Assembly (NCBI GenBank): GCA_039000515.1
Contig: JBCFYV010000100.1
Location: forward strand, 27,028,818-27,092,817
Length of the DNA: 64,000 nucleotides
Direction of reading: 5' to 3'
DNA from: Timema cristinae
Taxonomy: Eukaryota; Arthropoda; Insecta; Phasmatodea; Timematidae
Shown: piece by piece, positions 11,009 through 21,419 of the stretch
Layout of the letters: every line of letters begins with the position of its first letter
Position numbering within the stretch: the first letter of the stretch is position 1
Made by a program: the position numbers and the translations under genes
Notes under the pieces: model-generated
What the model was told of the DNA's origin: nothing
Database searches by the model: none
The model's input: the letters and a program-made list of their open reading frames with translations, nothing else

Positions 11009-11570
11009 TTGTTCACCATGGGGTCTCTTATCTTAAATGACGAAAAAAATTTTAGGATGTTCAAAAACAAGGGGCTCAGGAAGATATTTGGTCCAAAAGA
11101 GGATGAGGTTATGGGGAGTGGAGAAGGCTACATAATGATGAGTTACATAATTAGGATAATAAAATCTCTAGATTACGGTGGGCTGGATATGCAGTGTGAA
11201 TGGGAGAATCTAGAACCTTGTTCAGGATACTGACTGGGGCAAAACCCATTGGGAAGAGACCATTGAGGGACTTAGACGCAGATGGGAAGGTTATAACATT
11301 AGATATGGACATAGAAATAATAATAGGCTGTAATGAGGTGTACTGGATAAACAAGCTCAAAATAGGGATAGGGTGTATTGAGGTGTACTGGTTAGAACTA
11401 GTTCAAGATAGGGATAGGGTGTGATGAGGTAGACAGGATAGAACTTGCTCAAGATAGGGATAAGGATGTAATGAGTTTGACTAGATATAACTCCTCATGA
11501 TAGAGATAGGCGGCGTTCTTTTGTAAGTGCGGCAGTGAACTTTTTAGTTCCTAGTGCCATAGCGTAAGTA
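11009..11570 (+). pseudogene. Non-LTR retrotransposon reverse-transcriptase tail, broken
   Basis: This is the C-terminal end of an endonuclease/reverse-transcriptase polyprotein of the kind common in arthropod non-LTR elements. Visible pieces, in order, are LRKIFGPKEDEV (about 11071), IIRIIKS (about 11150), SRLRWAGYAV with a stop after it, and then SRTLFRILTG and GKRPL (about 11210-11265). A frameshift separates the first two blocks from the rest, and stops follow. The last part (11340-11510) holds about four copies of a 46-bp repeat built from the ELAQDRDR codons. No catalytic domain remains. Confidence 0.75.
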
Positions 11571-11833
11571 AGAACATACGTTTGGTTTAAATATAATATA
11601 CTGCAACATAAATGCCCAAAAATAACGCAAACCAAGAAGAAAATATTACCTAAACATAAAAAATTGATTTTAAAAAATTAGAAAAAAATTGATCAAACTC
11701 TAAAAAAAAGTCTCCATAACCAAGGGGTCATGGACATAATTTATGTGAACGTGAACATTGTCTGTAATGAAAGAAAAAAAGATGAAAAAAGTACCATGAT
11801 ATGACGTATTGGATAGAGCTGTATTACCTATTA

Positions 11834-12142
11834 TTATTATTATTATAATTATTACTACACCCGTCTTACTACCCGTTCGGGTTATACGCACTACGCTAAT
11901 GTGTAATGGTAGGGTGATTGTGAGATGAAATGGGAAGGACCTACAGTTTAACGTGGAATCTGAACCACGGTGGAGGCCTGGCACTCCACACATTCACAAG
12001 TTGTGATTAATACACGTCTTGTCAGAGGTGAAGGAAGGGTTTGGTAATCAGATAAATCTGTGCCTGGACCGAGGATTGAACCCCGGACCCCATCACAGAA
12101 GTCCGACACCTTACCCCTAGACCCGCCAGGTCACCGACCACC
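11834..12142 (-). mobile_element. SINE type A, full length
   Basis: On the minus strand the head has TGGCGGGTCTAGGGGTAAGG (A-box region, about 12112-12132) and GGGGTTCAATCCTCGGTCC (B-box region). It is followed by the type A body and a tail ending in an ATTATT tract at 11834. The 9-bp duplication TACCTATTA is at 11825-11833 and 12143-12151. Confidence 0.9.
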
Positions 12143-12197
12143 TACCTATTAAGTTAGGTGTTATCGTGGGGGGAGATGGGTTCTTGAGGTCAGATCC

Positions 12198-12627
12198 GGA
12201 CAACTGGGCACCACCAAACGGACGTGGCCAACTGGGTGCTTGTGAACTGGGCGCCGAGACAACTGGGTGCCAGAGTCCATCTTTTAAAATGATATAGTTG
12301 TAAAAGATTAAAACAAACAACTAGGCCCCAGTTAGGTTAGGTAAGGTTAGTTTAGTTTAATTCATCTATAAGTGGTTTATTTTAAGCAGAGTTTTTATTT
12401 TTAGTGGTATTTTGTCTTATAAATTTTTTCAAAATTGTATAATATCAACTAGTCTAACTTTATAAATATACACAAATTTAGTTTCTTCTGTTAATAATTT
12501 TTTCATAAAACAACTCCAAAAATGAATATTTAATAAAAACCAATTACTACGTTACTACACTGACGCCCAGTTGTCTTGGCACCCATCTTTCAGGCCTGTT
12601 GGCCGCTCGTAGCGACCCCAGTTGTCC
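12198..12627. mobile_element. Short DNA element with GGACAACTGGG termini
   Basis: An 11-bp perfect inverted repeat (GGACAACTGGG at 12198-12208, complement at 12617-12627) bounds 430 bp. More copies of the same word occur inside each end: CCAACTGGGTGC near 12229, GACAACTGGGTGCC near 12259, and GCCCAGTTGTC near 12568 in the opposite sense. Clustered subterminal repeats are typical of transposase binding sites. No target duplication is clear and no frame is coding. The superfamily is not assigned. Confidence 0.6.
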
Positions 12628-14529
12628 TAGACCATCTTGAGGTGGCCCTCTTCTGAAACATAAAAACGCATTGCAGATGTTCATTTGTCTCGCAATATTT
12701 CAATCATGGTTTTGATATTTAAAACTATGGTTCACATAAAATTTAAGTTAAAAAAAACCAACATAATTTTACACTACGAACAACCTTACAACTTAAACGA
12801 AATAAACGGAGAAATATATGAGAAAACTTAAGCTTGGCTAATGTTAAATATTACTATTATTATTATTGTTGTTATTATTATAACTACTACTATTATTATT
12901 GTCTTTATTTACATGGCAAAATTAAGGCACAAGCTTTCTTCTTACATTTAACCATGTCTTAAGTTAACATTACACTGAATTTATCAATTATTATCATTAA
13001 ATAACACACAGGGGACAAGTATTTGAGGAAAACATACACATGAACATAAAACATTGCAATGAGAGAAACGCGTACATATCCAGCAGTCAAAACAGTATTC
13101 AACTTGAACAAAATATCTCTAGATCAGTAGTGGAAACAGAGAGATAAAATAAAATAAAATTAGTAAACATTCTTACACCAAACACGCACGCACACACACG
13201 CACACACACACGCCCACTCGCACACATTTTTAACGACATTTTATTCAAATTCTCACACTTCTATGATTCAAAATTATTTATTTCAAATTAAACTTTTAGG
13301 TAGGTACCCCTATAATTTAAAAATAGCTTTGTATTAATATTTCGAATATTCAAAAGCCACTGCGTTCTCTTTTCAACGACAAACATTCGCAGCTATTTGT
13401 AAGGAAAGGGGTCGGGGGCCGATATTTGTGCACCTAACTTTTTTTTTTTGCCAAAATAAAAAATATTACTTCAATATATTCATTTAGGTAGATTCTTTAC
13501 AAATAAAATGCAGTTTTGGAAAATTTATCATAGATATTCTTAAATTTGATGATAGCGTTTTCTCGTAATTTAAAATTCTGCTTATCTAATTCCATCAACC
13601 ATCAGATTCAGTATCAAGATATGTCGATATGACTATGGTGTTGAAAATAAATTAAATCCATTTATTGAAGCAATATTTTATTTTATTTGGTCATGAATTT
13701 TCTTTGTCAAAACTTGCTTTCTTGAAATATAAGTCCAGTAGTTCCAATACCAATCGCTAAATCGCAGCAATAGCCATTTCTAAAGTCTACAAACTTGACT
13801 TAAATGACTTAAATGATGAAAAACAATCAAACATTAATTATTGCTAGGGGACGGTGTTAGAGTGTTGTGTACTTATTGTATACACAGTGATCGAAAAGGT
13901 TAACCAAATAATTTTTTTGCCATTAAAGGAAAATGCAAAAAATACTGGCATGCCCTTCCGGCCCGAATTAAGTTTGAGGGACAAAGCTCTTCGCCGCCTT
14001 TTTTGTCAATAATAACGTTGTGCTAGGTAATGTTCCGTATACTTCCCCTTCCACCTCTTCTTTCCCCTCATAGAGCCGTCAACATTGAATGAATCCAAGA
14101 ATGGCTCCACCAGAATACGACAGACCCACGTCAAGTCATGGAGAGAGGTTGGTTTCTATCATTCTTTGGAGAACAAGCCCATGGAAACGTCTCAAAACGA
14201 CACAGAGTCTCACAAGGAGGATATAATGTTGGAGAAGAACGAAACCAATATATTTTGAAGCTCTTTTATAAATATAGATGAAAATTGTTCGTCCGGATAT
14301 GTCCAAACACCGGCGGCTTGTTGTGTTCTACCAAGTACGGTAAGGGGCTGATTTGGGTGAGTTGGTACATAGAGCCATGACATATTATGCACATAACGTC
14401 AAAATACGGGGTTTTAGGGGATAAGTAGGAGAATGGGTGGAGGGTCAGAAGTTATTTGCAAATACTTAAGACAACATTAAGATTATGTTAATTATCTTAT
14501 TGATGATCGGCGTGAAAAAATCTGACTGG
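12628..14529. other. AT-rich stretch with microsatellites
   Basis: An (ATT)n-like tract lies at about 12843-12900, and a CACACA/CGCACA tract at about 13182-13226. No gene was recognised. A less AT-rich patch at 14040-14230 has no frame with recognisable domains. Confidence 0.4.
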
Positions 14530-14830
14530 ATGAGAAATGAGAGACTAAAAGGAATAGTAAAGGAAGATCCAGTTTAGGACTGGATAGAGAAGGTACGACT
14601 AAGGTGGTATGGAGAAGAATGGAGAGGGGGTAAGGATTCCCAGGAGTATGTGGGATATGGATATGTGGTTAGGATACCGAGAGGAAGACCAAGAGACAGA
14701 TGGCTGAAGGGAATAAGGAGGAATGTGGAGGAGAGAAGACAAGGTGGTGGGAGGAAAGAAGGTTGTGGAGAGGCTTATGTTCCAAACAGACCCAGCCAGT
14801 GGTTGGAAGCTGTTCATGATGATGATGATC
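14530..14830 (+). pseudogene. Non-LTR reverse-transcriptase tail fragment, second family
   Basis: Reading on the plus strand, short conserved pieces appear in order: RMRNERLKGI, VRLRWYGEEW and IPRGRPRDRWLKGIRRNVEE. They are followed by SQWLEAVHDDDD near 14800. The WYG...RGRPR.RW pattern is the usual end of RTE-like or related non-LTR polyproteins. A stop (after KEDPV) and small frameshifts break it. It differs from the RWAGHAARM family at 11009 and 21420. Confidence 0.6.
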
Positions 14831-16224
14831 TCATTGATGATGTGCTGAAACTTATATCCAAACAATTAATGTCAATTAGATATGAAAATATTTCGATGAA
14901 GATGTTTATTGAATCCCAAGAGAAGTGGTGCGTGATAAAAATATATTTAGAAAAACCTTATCCACGAATAGACTTAAAGACAATAACTTAATCAAAACTC
15001 TGCCCTTTCACCACAGAAAGACTACTTTACCAACAAAGGACCTAAACCAAAGTATTTCAAAGGAGGTTAGTTGTCCTCATGGTATTTGGTTTTAAAACAT
15101 GATATCTTAACTATTGAGAAACCTATTTCTTAAATCCAAGATATTGATGGCGGTTTCCATTTATCTTTCCTCTTCAGTTCATGCTGTCGTCCTCGCTATA
15201 TCTCCCTCTCTTCATACCCTCCGAAGGGTTTCGTCCTCGCTATATCTCCCTCTCCTCATACCTCCAAGGGTTCGTCCTTTTTTTTCCCGAATCTGGGGGG
15301 TGGCAAGAGGGGGTAGAGAGGAACCTTAGGCCTTGTAACCGTTGAGTTTTGACGGTCGTCGCCAATATGTGTGTTGAACTAACCTACCCTACACAGCTAT
15401 ACCTTAGATGGAGCATAGCAAGCACTATGGGGCTGGCCTGGCAGCTGCGTCCAATCAGCGCACGCACATAGCACCGGCCGGAAACAATCGAAACTCTGGT
15501 AACAATACTTTATTTAAATGGTTATTGTGTTTAGGTGGCTAAGTTTCATTTTAGATGACGTGCCGCATTTATCTAACACCTATTATTGACTGTGCACAGT
15601 ACGTAATTACATATGTTTAATTACTTTTGCCTTGCATTCGTTCGATAAGTCTAGAACAAATGATACTTTGAGGATGAAGTTTGATAAATGGTTTCCAGTA
15701 GAAAGTTTTTTTTTTATTTTCATCGAATTTGGAGATAAAAATAGGGTGTTTATATTATAAATACGGGTAGTTTCTTTTCAAAGCGTGATTCCTTAAAACA
15801 AAACTAAGTCGAAAATGAACCAGAACAAACGTCTGATGATTAGTTTTTGAAATAGGTGATATCAGAGAGTGGTTAGGCAGTGCATTTATGTGTGTGTATA
15901 TATATATATATTATATATATAAATTATATATATATATGTGTATATATTATATATATTATATATATATATGTATATATATTTTTTCTCGCCAAATAATCTA
16001 AACCCTTTGGTATCCTCCAGGAAATGTGACATCACTAACAAGTGCAATTTCCATTAGAAAGTATCTTTTAGAAAATACAGACTTTTCTTTCTGTCAACAA
16101 TGATAAAGTTTTACTATTATATTAGTATTGTTTAGTAGGTGTTGATAATGTCCATCAAAAGTAACAGCTGCAGATCACATTACCTGACGTATTGATATGT
16201 GAAAGTAGATCCAGTAGTTTGTTT
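14831..16224. other. Unassigned stretch with a local duplication and TA tract
   Basis: A tandem duplication of about 43 bp (TCGTCCTCGCTATATCTCCC begins both copies, at about 15188 and 15231) lies in a pyrimidine-rich patch. A long imperfect TA tract is at 15897-15980. A GC-richer patch at 15400-15490 was not recognised. No gene was seen. Confidence 0.45.
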
Positions 16225-16436
16225 AGATGTCTGATAAGGCAGGGCATGTCACGGGGATTAACGCCTATCAGTGGCCCGTAAAGCAACTGGATTTTGTTTT
16301 TTGTGGAAGCAGACCACCGGGTAGACCCGGTAAAAGTTGGAACGATGGTCTCCGCGAAGACCTGGCGCATATCGGCACAAGGGGCGATAAGAGGCAAAGA
16401 ACAAAATACAGGATCGAGCAAGGCCTAAGCCACTAG
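16225..16436 (+). pseudogene. Reverse-transcriptase C-terminal fragment
   Basis: An open frame from 16227 contains RPPGRPGKSWNDGLREDLAH at about 16311-16370. This resembles the G-R-P-x-x-x-W-x-D segment near the end of many non-LTR polyproteins. There is no catalytic domain and no neighbouring ORF to extend it. The call rests on this one motif. Confidence 0.45.
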
Positions 16437-17220
16437 CCACCCAATAATTTTTTTTTTTTTGGGTGGGGCGGGGGGAGGGGTGTTGGTGGCCACATCCCTC
16501 AATAATTTCCTGAGGCTAGAAAAAAAATTCTAAATGATAAATATTTCTAGAAGCTATCCGAAGTGATTTTTTTAAGGAAAAATAGCTCCCTAATTGACGA
16601 AAGATAGGAAAAATCCAAATATTTAAACATCTCTAGAAGCTATCTGAAGTACTTTTGATGGTAACACAGCCCCCTAATTTTTAATTTTATCTTAATTTTG
16701 AAATCATTTGAACAATAAATAAAGCCATATATATTTTGTTGATAAAAGTTTGGAGGGGGTTTTAACCCTCAAAACCCTCACCACCGTGACTACGGCCTTG
16801 GGGCAGAGTGAAGAAGACTAAAAGCACTTGGTCTCTCTGAGCCTGATCGCGTAAAACTAAAGTAAATATAAGGTCCTTCTTATGAAAATTGGACTCTATA
16901 ATCATAATTTAAAGTTACCTTTGAAACTAAATAAAATAGTTACTAGTCTTACACTTAAAAGAGGCCATCCACTAGAGAGCCGAGACGTGTTGCGTACGTC
17001 CAGAGTTATTTATGAAGCCTTGGACAGTAACCGAATTGAGACCAGTGAAACAATTTCTACCAACATTTTTAAACAAAGAAAATAATTGAAAAATAATTAT
17101 TTCAAAGGAAAAAGAACATTTAATGTTCAAAATTTCACTGTAATCACGTGAAGAATTCACAAAAAAAAAAAGTTGATTTTACAGGAAACTAATTTCCAGT
17201 ATTAGAAATTAGTAATGAAC
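16437..17220. other. Unassigned stretch
   Basis: It begins with T-run and G-rich sequence (16449-16482). A CCACCGTGACTACGGCC string at about 16781 looks like the right end of a hAT-type element, but no matching left end was found. The rest is AT-rich with no recognised feature. Confidence 0.35.
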
Positions 17221-17238
17221 TGTACATTATTATTACTA

Positions 17239-17271
<33 letters not shown>

Positions 17272-17312
17272 TTATTAGCACCGCGTCTTACTACCCGTTC
17301 GGGTTATACGCA
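17221..17312 (-). mobile_element. SINE tail fragment with long ATT tract
   Basis: An ATT tract at about 17227-17270 is followed by the complement of the common tail (CTTACTACCCGTTCGGGTTA at 17286). The element stops there, so it is a strongly 5'-truncated copy. It directly abuts a type D SINE. Confidence 0.8.
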
Positions 17313-17500
17313 ATGAACAGTACAGTCGGTAGCGTGTTTGTCTACCGGTCTACTGAGTTAAGGGTCACGGGTTCGATTACCGAAAATGCCGAAATATATA
17401 TAATTGATTGAATGTGGGTTTACCCTTTCACAGTGATTAATTAACGGCTGGGGACTGGTTGTTGTGCCTGTCCTAATCTTAAGTTAGATTATAAATCATA
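17313..17500 (+). mobile_element. SINE type D, tail missing
   Basis: The tRNA-like head at 17325-17390 has ACAGTCGGTAGCGTGTTTGT in the A-box region and CGGGTTCGATTACC as B box. The D body (TTTCACAGTGATTAATTAA) follows. The D/E tail is not present; sequence leaves the family near 17500. Confidence 0.7.
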
Positions 17501-17745
17501 TGAAACGACGACCGGCCTAGACAGCCGGTAGTGGAAAATACATGGCTTGAATAAAAAACTTCTACAGGCTGGAAACAGTAAAGGTTGTAAAAAAATGGAC
17601 TGTACAGTTTAAAACCAACTCGAATGGTAATTCTCCCGAAAACTCATCTCAAACCAGTGAACGACTGTTTTACAAGCTGTAGCTCAGGAACGATTGAAAT
17701 ATTGAGCTAGATACATGACCTGTTCATTTCAGTGAACGGAAAGTC

Positions 17746-18570
17746 CAGTGGCGGCTCGTGTATAGGCACTGCGGAACTGCAGCACCCCCTATTTCCACTT
17801 GATATTATCGATAATATTTAATATAATGAGTAATTTTTTCTTTAATTCTTTCTTTATTTTTTTAGTACAACATATATTCCTTAAGCTTAATGTCATTACT
17901 TCAGTATCCATCTCCTAGTTTATGAAAAATATACAAAAATCTTTTTATGGAACTGTGCGCTTCGCAGTGCCAGAGACGTGGCGTTTTACTGTTGTGCGCA
18001 TGCACACATAGGAGTGGGGTGGGGATGAAGGCGGGACTGCCAGGTAGAGAGAGAGCACTGTTGCTCTCGCAATGCCGGCTCTAGCATGATGGTGGAAGAA
18101 AGTTTTTGTTTACTCAGCGTGTGTTGTGCTTAAAAACAGTGTACATATTCTTGAATGTGATAAAGTGTAAAAGAGTGAAGAGTTAAATTAATATTCGGCT
18201 TCCAGCTATTCTATTTGATTTTTTTTCAGTTCTTTTTTTAACAGAAAGACTAAATGTGCTTGCAGTACTTTCAACGGAGAAAAATGTGCTCAATTGTCAT
18301 CCAGAGATCAAGGAGAAAATTATTGAACTTTTTGCGCAAATTAAAACAAGAAAAATGGATTTCATTTTTAAATGAATAGATCAAGCTTGAACTGTAACAA
18401 TTTAAGTTAAAGTCAGTAAAAAAGGTTTGGGTTATTTTTGTTAAGATTTTATCAAGTTCCTGAATAAAAATTCTTTCTATACATTTTTTTCCTTTTACAC
18501 AATTTTAAAACAAAAGCTAACAATTTTCTAGAGCAGCACCCTCACTAATTCTAGCTCCGAGCCACCACTG
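17746..18570. mobile_element. hAT-like non-autonomous element
   Basis: The left end is CAGTGGCGGCTCG and the right end is CGAGCCACCACTG, matching at 12 of 13 positions as inverted repeats. CAGTGGCG starts are typical of hAT elements. The flanks carry ACGGAAAG and ACGGAAAC, shifted by two bases on the left, so the 8-bp duplication is probable rather than exact. The 825-bp interior has no transposase frame. GCAGCACCC occurs near both ends as an inner repeat. Confidence 0.7.
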
Positions 18571-19020
18571 ACGGAAACCCTTGTGAACTATTAAAAACAG
18601 GGGACAGTTCTGGTCATCTTCATGGAATACAAGCTCGCCTCGCCACTGGGAGTGTACGAGGGTTGTAATGTTACTATGTTTCCTTCTAGAAGGTACTATT
18701 TCAAGTTAATGCAACATTGGGCTGTCTCTCTGACTACAAACAGTTACGTTCAAAGAAAAGGATGACGTTGTAACCTACTGTAAAAAGAAACTTCTAGAAG
18801 GAACATTACTGCTTAGGGTTCGTTACAAACAACTCTACCTATATGGCTGACTCACCTCACAAACATTATACTGTGAGAATGTGTCGCTATGTCCATGACG
18901 AATCTTATTTTAATTAGATAATATCAACACACTCCTCCAAAATCTCATACGGGCCAGAAGTGTGTCATGTCGGTGAAGAATTCTATTTTTAAACGCAGTA
19001 ATCGTTGACCTCAGTGATCA
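18571..19020. other. Unassigned stretch
   Basis: It contains an inverted pair, TTTCCTTCTAGAAGGTACTA near 18680 and AAGAAACTTCTAGAAGGAAC near 18785, about 100 bp apart. This could be a small hairpin element. No gene was seen. Confidence 0.35.
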
Positions 19021-19330
19021 TAGGGTGAAGTGACTTGTGCCTTAGTACCCAATATTTGTGGGCTCAAATCCTGTCGGGGTTGACGGATTTTTCTAGAGTG
19101 ATACAAATCCGTAACACAACGTCCTTCGGAGGGAAAGTAAAGCTATCGGTCCCATGTAGATTGTGGCATGTTAAAGATCCCTGTAAAATATGTGAAAATA
19201 TCGTTCCAAGTAAAATTAATAGAGCCTTTCACACTCGCTCTTAGAAATTCTTGTCTGCTAATATAATCAGTCGGTTTAGAAAGTACATGTTAAATACCTC
19301 AAATAAATAAAATTTAAATAAAACAAAAAC
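19021..19330 (+). mobile_element. SINE type E, full length
   Basis: The tRNA-like head at 19021-19085 has a B-box-like GGGCTCAAATCC. The E body follows (GATACAAATCCGTAACACAA, CTTCGGAGGGAAAGTAAAGC). The tail is CTAATATAATCAGTCGGTTT, then AGAAAGTACATGTTAAATAC, then CAAATAAATAAAA. It is the most complete plus-strand E copy. Confidence 0.8.
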
Positions 19331-20382
19331 TTAATAATCAATATTATTTTCTCCCAAACTTTCAGAATAAACGTGTTCTTAAAGTGATAGTGATATTTTA
19401 TAGGACAATTTCAACAAAATGAGTACTTTAAATAAAGAAATCATTCTTATTCATTGATTAATCTTTAATTCATTTAAGCATAATCAACAACACCCTTTAA
19501 AGTGAATTTAGCAACAAATCATCTAACGTAAGTGGTGACACATAAGCTCACCCCCCCCCCTCCAAATCCATCGCTATAGGGTATTCTGAGTTTTGTCTGC
19601 TCAAGGTTTTTTTTTTTTTTTTTTTTGGAAATGTTAACAAAACCAAGAGAAGCAATGACAGTCGAATGAGAAGCGTGCCACTCGGATGTAATTCTGTGTT
19701 TCGTGTCCTCTAACGTATCATTATCACCATCACAAGGTGTATTATTTGTCCTGTAGGCCACCACTTTATGTAAATACTGGTGTGAAGATAGGAAAGGGGG
19801 AGGACACCAGATGCCGCCGCCGGGGCTGGAGCTTATTCGCTCATACACGTCCAGGTGGCAGCACCAACGATATGGCGTGGATCCGTCTAAACGCACCAAT
19901 GCAAAACTACGGTCTGCTTAGTAGAATAGTAGTATCTAGATTGCGTCATGGGGCTACCGGAGTGAGGGCGGGCTTCTGCATTATCTACAGCTGCTGCGGC
20001 CCCGTTTGAATGAACCAATTTGATCCGATGTATAAGTAAAAGTAGCCAGTGATTGTGATCACGCGTCAGCCACTAAAAGTAGCCCCGTGTAAATACGCTC
20101 TTAGGGTAGACTATGAAACAAAGTACCCCAACCCCTCCCCTTTAACCCCTCTCTCCGCAAACCTTCTATTTTGAGTTTAAAAAACACTCCAAAAGCTATA
20201 AAACTGACATATATGCTTCTTGCACGGAGAAAATATATATTGTTACTTTGTAGCGATTTCGATTTTTTTTTTCAAGTCACTTCTAGTCACTTATTCCCCT
20301 CTGACCACACTAAATTACCACCCCTAGCCTAGAGGAAAAGCTAGAAACATATTATTATTTTTTGTCACTCATTCACTCATTG
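19331..20382. other. Unassigned stretch including a GC-richer patch
   Basis: A C run (19549-19560) and a T run (19606-19626) flank a short frame. A GC-richer patch at 19790-20010 has open frames on both strands but no recognisable domain. CCCCTCCCCTTT-rich sequence follows at 20130-20150. No gene is claimed. Confidence 0.35.
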
Positions 20383-20845
20383 TCTACCCATTCGGATTAT
20401 ATTTATTAATTACGCTAATGTGTTTGGGAAAATAAATTTAAATCTATAAAAGATGTAACCCGCCTCGGTGGCGTAGTTGGCTAACGCGCTAGTCGTGTTG
20501 AGCTCGACTGCTGAGGATGGGTAGATCGAGCTTCGAATCTCGGTTGGGTGAACTGGGGGGGGGGGGTGTGTGTTTCTAAATGGTTTTCCACTCTCCTTCC
20601 ACGCAAATGCGGGTTCAATTCCTCTAATTCAACCTTCCCATTTCCTAATACATTAGCGTAATTAGTACTTATAGCGTATAACCCGAACGGGTAGTAAGAC
20701 GTAGTGCTAATATTATTATTATTATTATTATAAAAGATGTACCCACATTAGCGCGGAGGGAGAGCAGAAAACCATTTAGGATAAAAAACTACTCTTAGCA
20801 TACCCGACAGAGAACCCCGATCACCCCGTTATCGACAATACAATT
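20383..20845 (-). mobile_element. SINE type C, split by a SINE B
   Basis: The tail part lies at 20383-20444 (CTACCCATTCGGATTATA), and the body and head resume at 20742-20845 (CACATTAGCGCGGAGGGAGA, then AGAGAACCCCGATC at the B-box position). The B copy inside it is flanked by an exact 13-bp duplication. This fixes the order: the C copy inserted first. Confidence 0.85.
20458..20728 (+). mobile_element. SINE type B, full length, nested
   Basis: Complete head (TGGCGTAGTTGGCTAACGCG; B-box variant GAGCTTCGAATCTCGG), a G-run after GTGAACTGG, the B body, and the intact tail with an ATTATT tract. The 13-bp duplication TATAAAAGATGTA is at 20445-20457 and 20729-20741. It is inserted in opposite orientation to the host C copy. 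Confidence 0.92.
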
Positions 20846-21419
20846 TATTGGAAAAATGACGTCTTCGTATTTATGATATATGAATACTTTTTTTTGCTAT
20901 GGATGTAAACAAAAACAAAACCATTTAATTTCAACTTATAAATGTTAGTTAGTCTATTATATTTATTCCTATTATAGTGTGAATGTTGTGAATATTTTCT
21001 ATTTGTTTTTATGTTTGTCAAAATCACAATTTTAACATTTTAAATGCTTAACTTTTATTATTTTATTTGTAAATATAATCTTAATTTAAACCTTCCATCC
21101 AAACGTACCGATATTACCATTCTTTGATTTAAAAAAAAAATTACGTGAGTTTTTGAACAAAACTAAAATATGATCATCCATCTGTTATACACTGCCTTAT
21201 ATTACTCTTACAAACCATCCGCATATTATGAAATTGAAAGAAAGTAACATCTGTCTTAGGATTCAAACCCCAACCTCCTACGTCACCAACAAACCAGATG
21301 AGAGTGACTTCTCTGTCCACTTGCTCACCAGCACGGGTACTATACACATCATTTAATAGCGAGACCGAATAATTGCATTTTATAAAGATACTGTGGAGTG
21401 GAAGAGTTAATATAATGTT
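20846..21419. other. AT-rich stretch
   Basis: A possible diverged tRNA-like unit is at 21240-21340 on the minus strand (complement GGTTTGAATCC near 21262, with GACGTAGGAGG beside it). Nothing else was recognised. Confidence 0.35.

Noticed and set aside
16760..16810. hAT right end (CCACCGTGACTACGG)
   Set aside because: No matching left end or duplication was found nearby.
19519..20009. Frames of 126 and 90 residues around a GC-richer patch
   Set aside because: They run through C and T homopolymers and show no recognised motif. Left as unassigned.
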